From positions 1,054,001 to 1,118,000 of the forward strand of contig NZ_SDAK01000001.1 in assembly GCF_004210295.1 (NCBI RefSeq): 64,000 nt of DNA. Direction: 5' to 3'. The stretch comes from Lactococcus sp. S-13 (GTDB lineage Bacteria > Bacillota > Bacilli > Lactobacillales > Streptococcaceae). Position numbers and translations under genes: made by a program. The notes under the pieces were generated by a model that did no database searches, had not been told where the DNA came from, and saw only the letters and a list, made by a program, of their open reading frames with translations. Positions 40,156-50,219 of this stretch are shown piece by piece (the stretch's first letter is position 1; the number at the start of each line of letters is the position of its first letter).

Positions 40156-41007
40156 TTATTTAATTTTTTCGACATTCCCCTTAGAATCACGGTCAACTTT
40201 CATTTCTGAAACACGAATATAACCTAATTCTTCGAGAGTCTTTTTATCATTTTTAACATAATTGATAAATTTATTTTCAACTGTATTCTTATGAGCCTTA
40301 TTGGTATACATATGTTCGTATGACCAAATTTTCCAAGCATTTGTCTTAACGTTCTCATAAGTTGGCTGAACACCATCAACCTTGATAGCTTTTACGCCCG
40401 GTTTTTCAGCATAACTAAAGGCAACATAAGAAATCGCTCCTGGCGTTTGCCCAACTAACTGAACCACTGAACCTGATGCATCTTGTGTTGGTCCATTAAC
40501 TTCTGTTGCTCCATTCAGTCCATATTTATCAAAATTGACCCGAGTTCCAGAACCAGCCGTCCGACCAATAACTGTAATTTTTTGATCTTTGCCATTGATT
40601 GTTTTCCAGTTAGTAATTTTCCCACTAAAAATATCAATCAACTGTTGTTGAGTCAAGTTAGATACCTTCAATTTTTTATTAACAATCGGTGCAAATCCAA
40701 TCACCGCAACTTTATGGTCAATAATTTTGTCGGCAGCAATTCCCGATTTTTCTTCAGCAAAAATATCTGAGTTTCCGATTTGGAAAGAACCAGCAGCCAC
40801 TTGAGCCAAACCTACACCTGAACCACCACCTTGAACCATGATAATATCATCTGGATTTTTTTTCATATAATCCATTGAGGCGTGTTCAACCATTGGCTGA
40901 AGTGCTGTTGACCCACCAGCTGTCACCTGTTTGCCACTCATACCACAGGCACTCAAAGCAAACAAACTTGCGCTTGCAATCAAAGCGATAAAAATTTTCT
41001 TCTTCAT
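40156..41007 (-). CDS. pstS: phosphate-binding lipoprotein PstS (downstream copy)
   Basis: A 283-residue phosphate-binding protein. The lipobox is LSACG at residues 18-22. Phosphate-contact segments GGSTALQPM, GGGSGVGLAQV and RTAGSGTRVNF are present. It captures phosphate outside the cell for PstCAB. It is about 70 percent alike by eye to the PstS encoded upstream, a tandem duplication. The start is fixed by the signal peptide, yet no Shine-Dalgarno site is present: TGGTATAAT lies six bases before the ATG. A copy of its first 28 bases occurs inverted at 41250. Confidence 0.94.
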   Translation of the reverse strand: MKKKIFIALIASASLFALSACGMSGKQVTAGGSTALQPMVEHASMDYMKKNPDDIIMVQGGGSGVGLAQVAAGSFQIGNSDIFAEEKSGIAADKIIDHKVAVIGFAPIVNKKLKVSNLTQQQLIDIFSGKITNWKTINGKDQKITVIGRTAGSGTRVNFDKYGLNGATEVNGPTQDASGSVVQLVGQTPGAISYVAFSYAEKPGVKAIKVDGVQPTYENVKTNAWKIWSYEHMYTNKAHKNTVENKFINYVKNDKKTLEELGYIRVSEMKVDRDSKGNVEKIK

Positions 41008-41022
41008 AGCTTAATTATACCA
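41005..41022 (-). promoter_or_regulatory. extended -10 abutting the second pstS (leaderless candidate)
   Basis: TGG, TATAAT (41019-41014), TAAGCT, ATG. The order and spacing match the manO and smpB starts. The gene can also be reached by transcription from the upstream pstS. Confidence 0.6.
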
Positions 41023-41062
41023 TAATGCCTTATCAAATTTAGGAAAATGATAGCGTTATTAT

Positions 41063-41079
41063 GTAAATGTTTTGTAAAC
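41063..41079 (-). promoter_or_regulatory. short Pho-box repeat upstream of the second pstS
   Basis: Two hexamers, GTAAAT (41063-41068) and GTAAAC (41074-41079), spaced by 11 bases, the same period as the stronger array before the first pstS. Confidence 0.5.
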
Positions 41080-41249
41080 GACACAGGAAAATGCTCAGCT
41101 TCTTAAAGAGAGTGAGCAGTTTAAATTCCTGTCCTGTAATCAAAAACAATGAAGAAAGTTTTTTAGTATCTACCACCTCTTTATACTCATAGGACTAACC
41201 CACTTTGATAATCTGCAAATTCTCAATCTCACGATAAACTTTTTAATTT

Positions 41250-41277
41250 ATGAAGAAGAAAATTTTTATCGCTTTGA
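41250..41277 (+). repeat. 28-bp inverted copy of the pstS 5' end
   Basis: The 28 bases from ATG at 41250 are identical to the first 28 bases of pstS on the other strand (41007-40980), including its start codon and first nine codons. The two arms are 242 bases apart in the 305-base gap between the pstS genes. Downstream similarity stops abruptly. Confidence 0.85.
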
Positions 41278-41312
41278 CGAGTTGCTTATCGAAGGAGACT
41301 AGTAGATTATTA

Positions 41313-42207
41313 TTATTTTTTAGTGATATTCCCTTCAGCATCACGCTCAACTTTCATATCACCAATTGGAATGTAGCCCAATTTTTTGATATCTTTTTCA
41401 TTGTTTGCCACATATTTGATGAAAGCTTTCTCAGCTGCAGTCTCCTTTTTAGTGTTTGTATACATATGTTCATATGACCAAACTTTATATGCGTTGGTTA
41501 CAACATTTTCTTCAGTTGGCTCAACTCCATCAATTGATACTGCTTTAATATCTTTGCTTGTTTCAACATAAGAAAGTGCAACATAGGAGATAGCTCCTGG
41601 AGTTTGCCCAACCATTTGTACAACTGATCCTGAAGCATCTTGAGCAGGTCCACTAACTTCCGTTGCTCCACCAAGTGCTAAACGGTCAAAGTTTACGCGT
41701 GTCCCAGAACCCTCTGTACGGCTAATTACTGTGATTTTTTGATTTTGCCCGCCTACTTCTTTCCAGTTTGTCACTTTACCTGTAAAAACATCTTGAAGCT
41801 GTTGAGAAGTTAGATTTTTAACATCAATATCAGCATTTATAATTGGTGCAAAGCCAACAACAGCTACTTTATGATCAGTGATAGCTGACGCATCAATTCC
41901 GGATTTTTCTTCAGCGAAAATGTCAGAATTCCCAATTTGGAATGAACCTGTCGCAACTTGAGTCAAACCAACACCAGAACCGCCCCCTTGAACAGTCACT
42001 TGAACATTAGGATTTTTTGCCATAAACTCCGTAGAAGACTGCTGCGCTAATGGCTGGAGAGCTGTTGAACCACCAGCAATAATCTTACCTGAAAGAGCTT
42101 TATCAGAAGATTGTGATGAACTAGATGATGAGCTATTAGACGAGCCACAAGCAGCTAAAGTTAAAAGAGCGCCAGCAGCGATTAGACCAACAAGAATTTT
42201 CTTTTTC
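41313..42207 (-). CDS. pstS: phosphate-binding lipoprotein PstS (upstream copy)
   Basis: A PstS protein of about 297 residues from the chosen start. The lipobox LAACG ends the signal peptide and a Ser-rich linker follows. GGSTALQPL, GGGSGVGLTQV and RTEGSGTRVNF are the phosphate-binding segments. The ATG at 42207 has GGAGAAG 8 bases upstream; the longer frame to 42251 starts in the promoter region. It is the first gene of the pst operon and lies just after a four-repeat Pho box. Confidence 0.94.
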
Positions 42208-42267
42208 ATGAGTAAACTTCTCCGTAAATTTCTAAGTAAATTGTTAAGCATTTTTGCTTACAAAACT

Positions 42268-42334
42268 ATTTTATCATCTCTCACACTCCTTATTTGTAAA
42301 TAATTAGTAAATAAGAAGTAAATGTAATGTAAAT
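42268..42334 (-). promoter_or_regulatory. Pho-box promoter of the pst operon
   Basis: GTAAAT hexamers begin at 42296, 42307, 42318 and 42329, exactly 11 bases apart; on the transcribed strand they read as TTTAC direct repeats. A TAAAAT -10 (42273-42268) lies 22 bases beyond the nearest repeat, so the repeats replace the -35. This is the layout of PhoP/PhoB-activated promoters. The regulator gene is not in the window. Confidence 0.85.
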
Positions 42335-42413
42335 CATATTTTTACCTCATCTTTTGCAGATAAAGCTCAAGAACATCAGTTGAGATAGCCTTAATCCGTC
42401 TTTAAAAATAGAA

Positions 42414-42440
42414 AAAGAACTGTTAATGCCACAGTTCTTT
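42414..42440 (-). terminator. terminator of smpB
   Basis: AAAGAACTGT / ACAGTTCTTT, perfect 10-base stem, T-rich on the minus strand. Confidence 0.88.
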
Positions 42441-42446
42441 AATATT

Positions 42447-42914
42447 CTAACGATTATAAGCCTTGATTTGTCGCGCAATATCTCGATTTTGTTCTTTACG
42501 TTTTAAGGTTTCGCGCTTATCATAATCTTTTTTCCCACGCGCAAGTCCCATTAGAACTTTGGCAAATCCGTTCTTTAGATATACTTTCAATGGAATAAAT
42601 GTTATCCCCGTACCAGTTAGTTCTTTATCAATTTTTGCAATCTCTGCTTTTTTCAGTAACAATTTTCGAGTACGTAATTCTTCCACATTAAAAATATTGC
42701 CCTGCTCAAAAGGTGCAATATGTACATTTGACAGCCAAACTTCCCCATTTCGAACACGTGCAAAGCCATCTTTAAGTTGAATTTTTGCCTGACGCACGGA
42801 CTTAATCTCCGTTCCTGTCAGCACTATTCCCGCCTCAAAAGTTTCATAAATTTCATAATCATGCCGCGCTTTTTTATTCTGAGCTAACGGCTTGTCTTCT
42901 GTGTTTTTTACCAT
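42447..42914 (-). CDS. smpB: SsrA-binding protein SmpB
   Basis: A 155-residue RNA-binding protein that partners tmRNA in rescuing stalled ribosomes. The conserved start [20 protein letters not shown], then [18 protein letters not shown], and the basic C-terminal tail [15 protein letters not shown] are typical. No Shine-Dalgarno site precedes the ATG; TGGTAAAAT lies six bases away, so this housekeeping gene is a strong leaderless candidate. A terminator follows directly. Confidence 0.95.
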   Translation of the reverse strand: MVKNTEDKPLAQNKKARHDYEIYETFEAGIVLTGTEIKSVRQAKIQLKDGFARVRNGEVWLSNVHIAPFEQGNIFNVEELRTRKLLLKKAEIAKIDKELTGTGITFIPLKVYLKNGFAKVLMGLARGKKDYDKRETLKRKEQNRDIARQIKAYNR

Positions 42915-42929
42915 GCTTTAATTTTACCA
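42912..42929 (-). promoter_or_regulatory. extended -10 abutting smpB (leaderless candidate)
   Basis: TGG, TAAAAT (42926-42921), TAAAGC, ATG (42914). No GGAG-like sequence is present. Confidence 0.6.
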
Positions 42930-42941
42930 CAAAAATAATAT

Positions 42942-43505
42942 TTATTGAACAAATTCTTTAATGCTTCGCAAAATCTCTTCAGCTAAGAGCTCATAGGTTT
43001 CCGGCGTAAAATGTATCCCATCTGCTCTCAACAAGCCTTTTGGGTTTTCATGTTCTGACATTGTTTGAAAAATATCAATAACTTGAATTCCTTTTCTCTC
43101 AGCCAGATCAATTGTTGCCTGCCGAAAAAGTTTTACTTCGGACAACTTGCTATAATGCATGGGCTCGTCATCGTTGTAAAAAGGAGGAGTAATCAAAATC
43201 GTTTTTTTCGGTCCTAAACGAGAAATAATTTGTGCCAAATTATCCTGAAACTCTTGTAGGCGAATCAGATGATAAGGTGAAGCATCATTTGCTCCAAAAA
43301 AGACAAAGTTTAAATCTGCTGCTTCTTGAGCAACATATTTGAGACGAAATAAGGCCCCATAAGTGTCATCGCCATTCATTCCATAGAGGATAACTTTTAT
43401 ATCAGGGCGCTTTTGCTCAATTAAGCGAGCTAAAATCGTTGATGAACCGCCCTCGTCCATCCCAAAACCATTTGTTACTGAATCGCCAAAAATCGTGATT
43501 TTCAT
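42942..43505 (-). CDS. SGNH/GDSL-type hydrolase
   Basis: A 187-residue hydrolase of the SGNH superfamily (esterase/lipase fold). Block I is FGDSVTNGFG with the nucleophile serine, the oxyanion Gly/Asn regions are YGMNGDDTYG and FFGANDASPY, and the catalytic Asp-His is in RADGIHFTPETY. No signal peptide, so it acts in the cytoplasm; the substrate is unknown. The start with AAAGGT 8 bases upstream is preferred over a five-codon longer frame. A TGGTAAAAT promoter lies about 40 bases upstream. Confidence 0.86.
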   Translation of the reverse strand: MKITIFGDSVTNGFGMDEGGSSTILARLIEQKRPDIKVILYGMNGDDTYGALFRLKYVAQEAADLNFVFFGANDASPYHLIRLQEFQDNLAQIISRLGPKKTILITPPFYNDDEPMHYSKLSEVKLFRQATIDLAERKGIQVIDIFQTMSEHENPKGLLRADGIHFTPETYELLAEEILRSIKEFVQ

Positions 43506-43558
43506 GTACTGACCTTTCAAAATATTTTTCTATATTTTACCACATGATACTAGTTATT

Positions 43559-43590
43559 AAAAAGCTCGCAGTGAATCCTGCGAGCTTTTG
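43559..43590 (-). terminator. terminator of alaS
   Basis: AAAGCTCGCAG / CTGCGAGCTTT with flanking A and T runs. Confidence 0.88.
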
Positions 43591-43613
43591 TCTTCTCTTT
43601 TAGTTTACTGAAC

Positions 43614-46235
43614 TTATACTAATTTCTCAGAGACAGCAGCTAAAAGTTCTGGAATCCCAGAAGCGTTTGAACCACCGGCCATGGCCATATCTGGTTTTCC
43701 GCCACCTCGACCGTCAACAAACGGAGCGAGTTCTTTGACTAAATTACCAGCTTTAACCACTGAAGATTTAGAAGCAACCAAGAGACTTACTTTTTCACCA
43801 ATCTTAGCAACTAAAACCAGCACATCTGATAGTTCTTTTTGTTTCCAAATATCTGCCAAGTTACGTAAGCCGTTAGCATCAGGAACTGTCACTTGACTTG
43901 CAATAAAGCTTGTGTCGCCAGCTGTTTTCACATCTTTAAAAATTTCATCTGATTGTGAAGCTGCCAATTTTCCAGCTAAGGCATCATTCTCTTTTTGGAG
44001 TGTTTTAAATTCTTCTTGAAGGCTTGATACTTTTGCTACAACTTGTGATGCTTGTGGCGCTTTTACAACCGTTGCTACTTCAGCCAAAGTATTCTCAGCA
44101 TTTTTGAAAGCTTCATAAGCCTTTTGACCAGTTACAGCAATGATTCGACGCACACCAGAGCCAATTCCTTCTTCTTTAACAATCTTGAACAGACCAATCT
44201 CAGAAGTACTTTGAGTATGTGTTCCCCCACAAAGTTCGATAGAATAATCGCCAATGATGACAACACGGACATTTTTCCCGTATTTTTCACCAAAAAGTGC
44301 TGCTGCTCCCAGTTCTTTAGCTTGGTCAACCGTCAAGTCCGTGCGTGTTTCAACGGCAATGTTTTCCCAAATTTTTTCGTTAACTTCTTGTTCAATTGCT
44401 GCTAACTCCTCTTTGGTTACTTGAGCAAAGTGAGTAAAGTCAAAACGTAAGAAGTCTGTTTCATTGAGTGAGCCGGCCTGCAAAGCATGATTCCCAACCA
44501 CAGTATGTAAAGCAGCATGAAGTAAGTGAGTTGCCGTGTGGTTTTTCACAACAGCATTACGACGTGCTTCATCGATTTCTAAGGTATAGCTTTCGCCAAC
44601 TTTCAATGTTGATAAAATTTCAACAGCGTGCAAGTTTTGCCCGTGTGGTGAGTGTTGCACATCGACAACATTAGCTACTACTTGTCCAGCTGCGTTTTTA
44701 ATTACACCATGGTCAGCAACTTGTCCACCCATTTCAGCGTAAAAAGGTGTCACATCAAAGACCAATTGGGCATGACCTGTCACGGTTTCAACTTTTTCGT
44801 CTTCTTTTACGGCAACCAAAAGTTTAGCTTGAGCTTGATGTTCATCATAAAGGAAGATTGATTCTACCTCGATTGATGACAGGGTTTCATTTTGTGAACC
44901 CATAGACCCACCTTTGACAACGGCAGCACGCGCACGGTCTTGTTGTTCTTTCATAGCTGCTTTGAAACCTTCGTGATCAATCTTGAAGCCTTCATCTTCT
45001 GCTAGTTCTTCGGTTAATTCCACAGGGAACCCATAGGTGTCGTACAGGCGGAAAATATCTACTCCGTCAAGGGTATCTTTACCTTCGGCTTTAAGATTAA
45101 CTAACAACTCATCAATCAGTTTTTGACCTGCATCAATCGTACGGTTGAATGTTTCTTCTTCGCGATCAATGATTTGCATGATGAAATCTTGTTTTTCAAG
45201 GACTTCTGGATAGTAAGATTGCATAATTTTACCAACCGTTGGCACCAGTGATGCCAAGAATTTACCTTGAATGCCCAATTTTTTACCGTGCATAACAGCA
45301 CGACGAAGCAGACGACGAAGAACATAACCACGTCCTTCATTTCCTGGCAAAGCACCATCACCAATTGCAAATGAAAGTGAGCGGATATGGTCAGCAATGA
45401 CTTTAAAGCTCATATTTTCTGTGTCGGGACTGTAAGTTTTACCAGATAGTCTTTCGATTTCGCGAATGATTGGCAAGAACAAGTCAGTATCAAAGTTAGT
45501 TTTTCCGCCTTGGATAATGCAGACCATACGCTCCAAGCCCATGCCCGTATCAATATTTTTTTGTGGCAATTCAGGATATTCTGAACGAGGAATTGCTGGA
45601 TTAGCATTGAATTGTGAAAGAACGATGTTCCAAATCTCGATATAACGGTCATTTTCGATATCTTCTGCCAATAATTTCAAGCCAACGTTTTCTGGATCAT
45701 AAATTTCTCCACGATCAAAGAAAATTTCGGTGTCAGGGCCTGAAGGACCCGCACCAATTTCCCAGAAGTTATCTTCAATTGGGATAAGATGTGATGGGTC
45801 AACACCAACCTCTACCCACCGATTGAAGGTATCTTTATCATCTGGATAGTAAGTGATATAAAGCTTTTCAGCTGGAAAATCAAACCATTCTGAACTGGTC
45901 AATAATTCCCAACCAAAAGCAATTGCTTCGTTACGGAAGTAATCACCAATTGAGAAATTTCCAAGCATTTCAAACATTGTATGGTGACGAGCAGTTTTTC
46001 CAACATTTTCAATATCATTTGTACGAATTGCTTTTTGGGCATTGGTAATCCGTGGATTTTCTGGCACTACTGATCCGTCAAAATATTTTTTGAGGGTAGC
46101 AACTCCAGAATTGATCCACAACAAAGTTGGATCGTTCACAGGAACGAGGCTTTGTGATGGCTCAATTGTGTGGCCTTTTGACTTGAAAAAGTCGAGGAAC
46201 ATTTGGCGAACTTCTGCAGAAGTCATGGTTTTCAT
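43614..46235 (-). CDS. alaS: alanine--tRNA ligase
   Basis: An 873-residue class II synthetase with all domains. The catalytic domain has [17 protein letters not shown] and [18 protein letters not shown]; the editing domain shows [12 protein letters not shown] and the CGGTHT zinc motif; a coiled coil and the C-terminal DHH-like [14 protein letters not shown] follow. It charges tRNA-Ala and hydrolyses mischarged Ser/Gly products. AAAGGAG precedes the ATG. A T-box leader and a 21-codon upstream reading frame lie before the gene. Confidence 0.96.
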   Translation of the reverse strand: MKTMTSAEVRQMFLDFFKSKGHTIEPSQSLVPVNDPTLLWINSGVATLKKYFDGSVVPENPRITNAQKAIRTNDIENVGKTARHHTMFEMLGNFSIGDYFRNEAIAFGWELLTSSEWFDFPAEKLYITYYPDDKDTFNRWVEVGVDPSHLIPIEDNFWEIGAGPSGPDTEIFFDRGEIYDPENVGLKLLAEDIENDRYIEIWNIVLSQFNANPAIPRSEYPELPQKNIDTGMGLERMVCIIQGGKTNFDTDLFLPIIREIERLSGKTYSPDTENMSFKVIADHIRSLSFAIGDGALPGNEGRGYVLRRLLRRAVMHGKKLGIQGKFLASLVPTVGKIMQSYYPEVLEKQDFIMQIIDREEETFNRTIDAGQKLIDELLVNLKAEGKDTLDGVDIFRLYDTYGFPVELTEELAEDEGFKIDHEGFKAAMKEQQDRARAAVVKGGSMGSQNETLSSIEVESIFLYDEHQAQAKLLVAVKEDEKVETVTGHAQLVFDVTPFYAEMGGQVADHGVIKNAAGQVVANVVDVQHSPHGQNLHAVEILSTLKVGESYTLEIDEARRNAVVKNHTATHLLHAALHTVVGNHALQAGSLNETDFLRFDFTHFAQVTKEELAAIEQEVNEKIWENIAVETRTDLTVDQAKELGAAALFGEKYGKNVRVVIIGDYSIELCGGTHTQSTSEIGLFKIVKEEGIGSGVRRIIAVTGQKAYEAFKNAENTLAEVATVVKAPQASQVVAKVSSLQEEFKTLQKENDALAGKLAASQSDEIFKDVKTAGDTSFIASQVTVPDANGLRNLADIWKQKELSDVLVLVAKIGEKVSLLVASKSSVVKAGNLVKELAPFVDGRGGGKPDMAMAGGSNASGIPELLAAVSEKLV

Positions 46236-46300
46236 TATTTTTCTCCTTTTGGTGACAAGTCCATTTTCTTAGGAACTTTAAAGCATGGGTAAATTTTCAT
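46235..46300 (-). CDS. possible 21-codon leader peptide overlapping alaS
   Basis: ATG at 46300 opens a frame of 21 codons (start [12 protein letters not shown]) with AAAGGA 9-10 bases upstream. Its TAA overlaps the alaS ATG in a TAATG junction. The frame runs through a hairpin. It may couple translation to alaS. There is no family to compare it with, and short frames arise by chance. Confidence 0.35.
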   Translation of the reverse strand: MKIYPCFKVPKKMDLSPKGEK

Positions 46301-46328
46301 AATTACTCATCCTTTAAAGCTTCTAAGA
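46267..46328 (-). promoter_or_regulatory. hairpin in the alaS leader
   Basis: CTTTAAAGTTCCTAAGA and its near-complement (46267-46283 and 46312-46328; two mismatches in 17) enclose the start of the leader reading frame. No T run follows, so it is not an ordinary terminator. Confidence 0.6.
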
Positions 46329-46389
46329 AACAAACTTCATTTTGTGAAAAAATTCACGATAAAACAATAAAATTCTACCGTAAACAAAG

Positions 46390-46532
46390 GGGCGTATACA
46401 GTTATACCGCGGTACCACCCTTATTCACGATAGAATCTCTATCATCTTAGTTTGGTTGTTAAAGCAGTTTTCGCTGCTGTAGGCACGGTTTTGACTTACT
46501 CATTCACACCAGTCTGAGCTCTCTTTTAAGTC
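46390..46532 (-). promoter_or_regulatory. T-box leader of alaS
   Basis: On the minus strand AGAGAGCTCAG begins stem I and the T-box core GGGTGGTACCGCGG lies at 46420-46407. Uncharged tRNA-Ala would be sensed. The leader starts about ten bases after the prsA stop, and no clear promoter is visible between them. Confidence 0.85.
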
Positions 46533-46542
46533 AATGATTTAA

Positions 46543-47472
46543 TTATTTAGTTGATGAGCTTGTTGATGATGTTGCTGTAAATTGTGAGAACAGTGATGAG
46601 AATGCTGTTTCTTTCACTGTTACGTTATTTTTCTTCAGGTATTTAGAAATAACGCCTGCTACATAAGTTGAATCTTGTTCTTTTTCAGATTTGATTACTG
46701 CTTTAAGCTCTTTTTTGTACTTGTTCATGTCAGTACCTTTGTCAGAAGTTTTAACCATTTCGACAAGATAGTAGCTTGATGAGCCAGTTGATGAATTTGT
46801 CGCTTCAATGACATCTGAAAATTCACCATTTTTCAACTTAAACGCCGCTGTTTGAACTGCCGCTGGAACTGTTGTTGTGGTAGAATTGAAAGTCATCTTG
46901 CTTGCTGCGTTTGTTTTTTCAAATGCTGCTTTACCAGCATCATCTTTTTTAGCTGCTTCTAAAGCTTTTGTAGCCGCATCTTTTGATGTTTCTGCAACAA
47001 CGTAGGCAGTCACATCTGGATGATAAGTTGCCCATGCTTTTTTAAGGTTAGCATCCGTATATTGAGTTGCTTTGATTTCATGTTCAATTGCGGCTTGTTC
47101 TAACATTTGTGTACGCATATATGGCGTAAAGCTTGCTTCTGTCAAGCCTTGTTGTTGCAAAGCTGATGAGAATTGTTCGCCATATTGACTCTTAATTTTC
47201 TTAACTTGTGCAGCAACGTCTTTGTCTGTCACTTCTTTACCAAAATCTTTGCTGAAAATTTTGTCAAAAGTAAGGTTTTGGAGCAATGTTGTAGTAGGCA
47301 TTGACGGGAAATCTTTAGCTTCTTTGTATAAATCAGAAACACGAATGGTGTCACCTTTCATGGTGATGATATCCTTGTCAGTTGAACTATTACTTGAGCA
47401 ACCAGTAAGGGTAACAAGCGCTGCACCTGCAAAGACTGTAGCGATGACTAATCCGAGTTTTTTTAATTTCAA
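46543..47472 (-). CDS. prsA: PrsA-type peptidyl-prolyl isomerase lipoprotein
   Basis: A 309-residue lipoprotein foldase. The lipobox is LTGCS near residue 22-26. The region FPSMPTTTLLQNLTFDKIF with flanking helices is the SurA/PrsA-like chaperone part, and a parvulin-like central segment (about 135-250, with AAFKLKNGEFSDVI) follows, though less well conserved. It assists folding of secreted proteins outside the membrane. The start codon is TTG, fixed by the signal peptide and GGAGAG upstream. Confidence 0.88.
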   Translation of the reverse strand: MKLKKLGLVIATVFAGAALVTLTGCSSNSSTDKDIITMKGDTIRVSDLYKEAKDFPSMPTTTLLQNLTFDKIFSKDFGKEVTDKDVAAQVKKIKSQYGEQFSSALQQQGLTEASFTPYMRTQMLEQAAIEHEIKATQYTDANLKKAWATYHPDVTAYVVAETSKDAATKALEAAKKDDAGKAAFEKTNAASKMTFNSTTTTVPAAVQTAAFKLKNGEFSDVIEATNSSTGSSSYYLVEMVKTSDKGTDMNKYKKELKAVIKSEKEQDSTYVAGVISKYLKKNNVTVKETAFSSLFSQFTATSSTSSSTK

Positions 47473-47649
47473 GATATTCTCTCCTTCGCATCAAGATTCT
47501 TATCCCTTCTGGACAGGAATCAATGTTTTATTTCTAACTTGCTGTAATTATATCATAAAAAGTTGAAGAAATCCGTATTTATGCAAATTTTTCATTTGTA
47601 AGTTTGGTAACTATTTTTTCAAGAAAATAAACGAGTCAATTGAAAATTT

Positions 47650-48333
47650 TTAGGCTTTTTTAATCATCAATAACCCATCACCAAGTGGAAGGACACTGGT
47701 CATGTATTTTGGATTATTGAACACTTCATCGAATAGGCGTCGTAGTCCTCTTTCTAACGCACGTTGGCTGCGTTTAATTTCCATGATTGGGACTAAAATT
47801 TCTCCTGCTTGAAATATATCATCCATTAAAATGACACCATTATCTGAAAGTAATTCTAACGCTCGAGGTAAAAATTCGACATATTTTGACTTGGCAGAAT
47901 CCATGAAAATGATGTCAAAAGTACCTGTAAGCTCCGTCAAAACTTCGGCCGCATCGCCTTCTTTAAGAATTATTTGTTTGCGATGATCATACTGTTTCAA
48001 ATTTTCTTTGGCTAGGGCAATCATTTCAGGATTACGATCAATGGTGACAATTTCTGCATTTGGAGCACTTTCTGACATCATCAAGGCCGAAAAACCAATT
48101 GCTGTTCCGATTTCTAAAATTCTTTGCGGACGCATTAAGCTCAAAAGCATTTGGAAATAAAGAACTGTTTCATGAGGAATGACCGGAATATTATTCGTTT
48201 GCGCAAATTCTAGAACATTTGTGATTTCACCACTCAGCTGAGTTTGACTTTCCCGCATCCATTCCACAAGTTCGGGTTTGACAACGGGACGGTTCATCAT
48301 TGGATTGCTTGTTCGTTTATATGTTTCAACCAT
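47650..48333 (-). CDS. O-methyltransferase (class I SAM-dependent)
   Basis: A 227-residue methyltransferase of the caffeoyl-CoA/catechol O-methyltransferase-like group. The SAM motif is ILEIGTAIGFSALMM (about 74-88), followed by IVTIDRNPEM, GDAAEVL and the metal-binding region FIMDSAKSKYVEF and LMDDIFQAG. Bacterial members near pepF often act on tRNA hydroxyuridine (TrmR); that role is plausible but not shown. It lies two bases downstream of pepF, with GGAG in the pepF end. Confidence 0.86.
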   Translation of the reverse strand: MVETYKRTSNPMMNRPVVKPELVEWMRESQTQLSGEITNVLEFAQTNNIPVIPHETVLYFQMLLSLMRPQRILEIGTAIGFSALMMSESAPNAEIVTIDRNPEMIALAKENLKQYDHRKQIILKEGDAAEVLTELTGTFDIIFMDSAKSKYVEFLPRALELLSDNGVILMDDIFQAGEILVPIMEIKRSQRALERGLRRLFDEVFNNPKYMTSVLPLGDGLLMIKKA

Positions 48334-48335
48334 GT

Positions 48336-50171
48336 TTAAAGATGGACTCCTTTTTCAACTAATTTTTCTAGTTCATCCAAACGTTTTTCAAAGAGTTTGA
48401 ATGCTGCTTCAAGATATTCGCCAGATTCCATATCAACTCCTGCCTTAGCAATGACCTCTAAGGGGTAGGCTGAAGATCCTGCTTTTAAGTAATCTAGGTA
48501 CTTTTCACGATCTTTTGCTGTTCCGTGAACAATTTTTTCTGCTAGAAAGCTAGCTGCTGCAAATCCTGTGGCATATTGAAAAACATAAAAATTATAGTAA
48601 AAATGCGGAATTCTTGCCCATTCGTATTGAATTTCTTCGTTTTCAATAGCAGACAAGCCATAGTACTTTTCATTAAGTTTTCCGTAAAGTTCGTTCAAAA
48701 ACTCACTAGTTAAAACTTCGCCAGCTGCATCTGTTTCATGGATAATTTGTTCAAACTCGGCAAATTGGCTTTGACGGAACACAGTACCTCTAAAACTGTC
48801 AAGCCAATGATTCAGCAGGGCAAAGCGTTCTTTATCATTCTTAGATTCGTTGAGAAGACTTTCAGTCAAGATGTTTTCATTTGTTGTTGAAGCAATTTCA
48901 GCCAAGAAAATCGGATAATCTCCGTAGACATAAGGTTGATTTTCTCTTGTGAACGTACTATGCATGGAATGACCCATTTCATGAACGAGCGTGAATAAGT
49001 CGTCAAGGGTTTCTTGCCAATTTAAAAGCATAAAGGCATTGGTAGTGTAAGCTCCACCAGAGTATGCTCCTGAACGTTTTCCAACATTTTCAGCGACATC
49101 AATCCATCGCTCATCAAATGCTCGTTTGACTCTCATTGCATAAGCTTCGCCAAAAATAGACAATACTTCTTGAGCTTTTTTTTGACCAGATTCATAGTCG
49201 AACTTATAGTCTAAATTTGATAAAGGGCGATAGAGGTCGTACATTTTGAGGTCTGGAAGTCCCAATATTTGCTTACGTAAGGCAATATAACGATGCAAAA
49301 GTGGCAAGTAATGATGCACGGCTTTTAGTAGCACGTCATAAACTGTTTCGGGAACAAAGTTACTCTCTAAAGCGGCTTGGCGGGCAGAATGATAGCCTCT
49401 GATTTGGGCTTTGAAATTATGCACTTTCACATTAGTTTGCAGGGTTTTTGCATAAGTGTGTTGGTATTGCTGGTAGTTACTGTAAAGGGCTTCATAAGCT
49501 GCTTTGCGAACTGTTCGATCCTTACTTTCCATAAGGGAAATATAATTACCATGGGTGAGTTGAAGCGGTTCTCCTTTCTCGTCTTTTACGAGTGGAAAGC
49601 GCACATCAGCATTATCAAAAACCTCAAATGTTTCTGTGGCACTAGAAAAAATTTCCCCAGCTGAGGCTAAGAGTTGCTCTTCTTTTGGGCTTAAAATGTG
49701 AGCTTTTTTAGCGAATAGGCGTTCAAAGTAATGAGCAAATGCTTGAAGTTTTGGTGTTTCTTGGAGGTAAGCAGCGTATTGCTCAGAAGAAAGTTCTAGA
49801 AATTCTGGCTCATAAAAAGCTGTCACTGCTTCAAATTTGACATACAGCGCTGTTGCTTTTGACTGATATTCCTGATATTTTGCTTTTCTGGTGTCTTGAT
49901 CATTTTTCATTGAAGCGTAGACATAGAGCTGCTCGATGTCAGCAGCGGTGGATAATAGTGTCTCAGTTGCTTCCAGAAGAATCATTGAGCTTTCAAGCAA
50001 ATGTCCCTCAAAGTCTGGTAGGTTATGTCGGCTAGCTCCTTGCCATTTCCCCGAACTTTCTAATTTTGCGCTCACGCGAGCCAATTCTTCTTCCCAAGCT
50101 TGATCTGTTGAAAATATTGTTGTTAAATCCCATGTTAATTCTTCAGCGATTTCTTCACGTTCTTTAACCAT
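48336..50171 (-). CDS. pepF: oligoendopeptidase F
   Basis: A 611-residue M3 family zinc metallopeptidase that cuts oligopeptides of about 7-17 residues in the cytoplasm. The zinc motif is [11 protein letters not shown] (HExxH, about residues 397-407), with the third ligand Glu downstream in EIASTTNE. The N-terminal oligoendopeptidase domain precedes it. Length and wording match lactococcal PepF. AGAGGAG precedes the ATG. It shares an operon with the O-methyltransferase. Confidence 0.94.
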   Translation of the reverse strand: MVKEREEIAEELTWDLTTIFSTDQAWEEELARVSAKLESSGKWQGASRHNLPDFEGHLLESSMILLEATETLLSTAADIEQLYVYASMKNDQDTRKAKYQEYQSKATALYVKFEAVTAFYEPEFLELSSEQYAAYLQETPKLQAFAHYFERLFAKKAHILSPKEEQLLASAGEIFSSATETFEVFDNADVRFPLVKDEKGEPLQLTHGNYISLMESKDRTVRKAAYEALYSNYQQYQHTYAKTLQTNVKVHNFKAQIRGYHSARQAALESNFVPETVYDVLLKAVHHYLPLLHRYIALRKQILGLPDLKMYDLYRPLSNLDYKFDYESGQKKAQEVLSIFGEAYAMRVKRAFDERWIDVAENVGKRSGAYSGGAYTTNAFMLLNWQETLDDLFTLVHEMGHSMHSTFTRENQPYVYGDYPIFLAEIASTTNENILTESLLNESKNDKERFALLNHWLDSFRGTVFRQSQFAEFEQIIHETDAAGEVLTSEFLNELYGKLNEKYYGLSAIENEEIQYEWARIPHFYYNFYVFQYATGFAAASFLAEKIVHGTAKDREKYLDYLKAGSSAYPLEVIAKAGVDMESGEYLEAAFKLFEKRLDELEKLVEKGVHL

Positions 50172-50219
50172 TTTGCTCCTCTCTTTTTGCTTAGGGGTCG
50201 AAATTTTACTTTCTTTTTT

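Noticed and set aside
41250-41477. 75-codon plus-strand gene beginning like PstS
   Set aside because: Only the first nine codons match PstS; the rest is antisense to the other pstS and resembles no protein.
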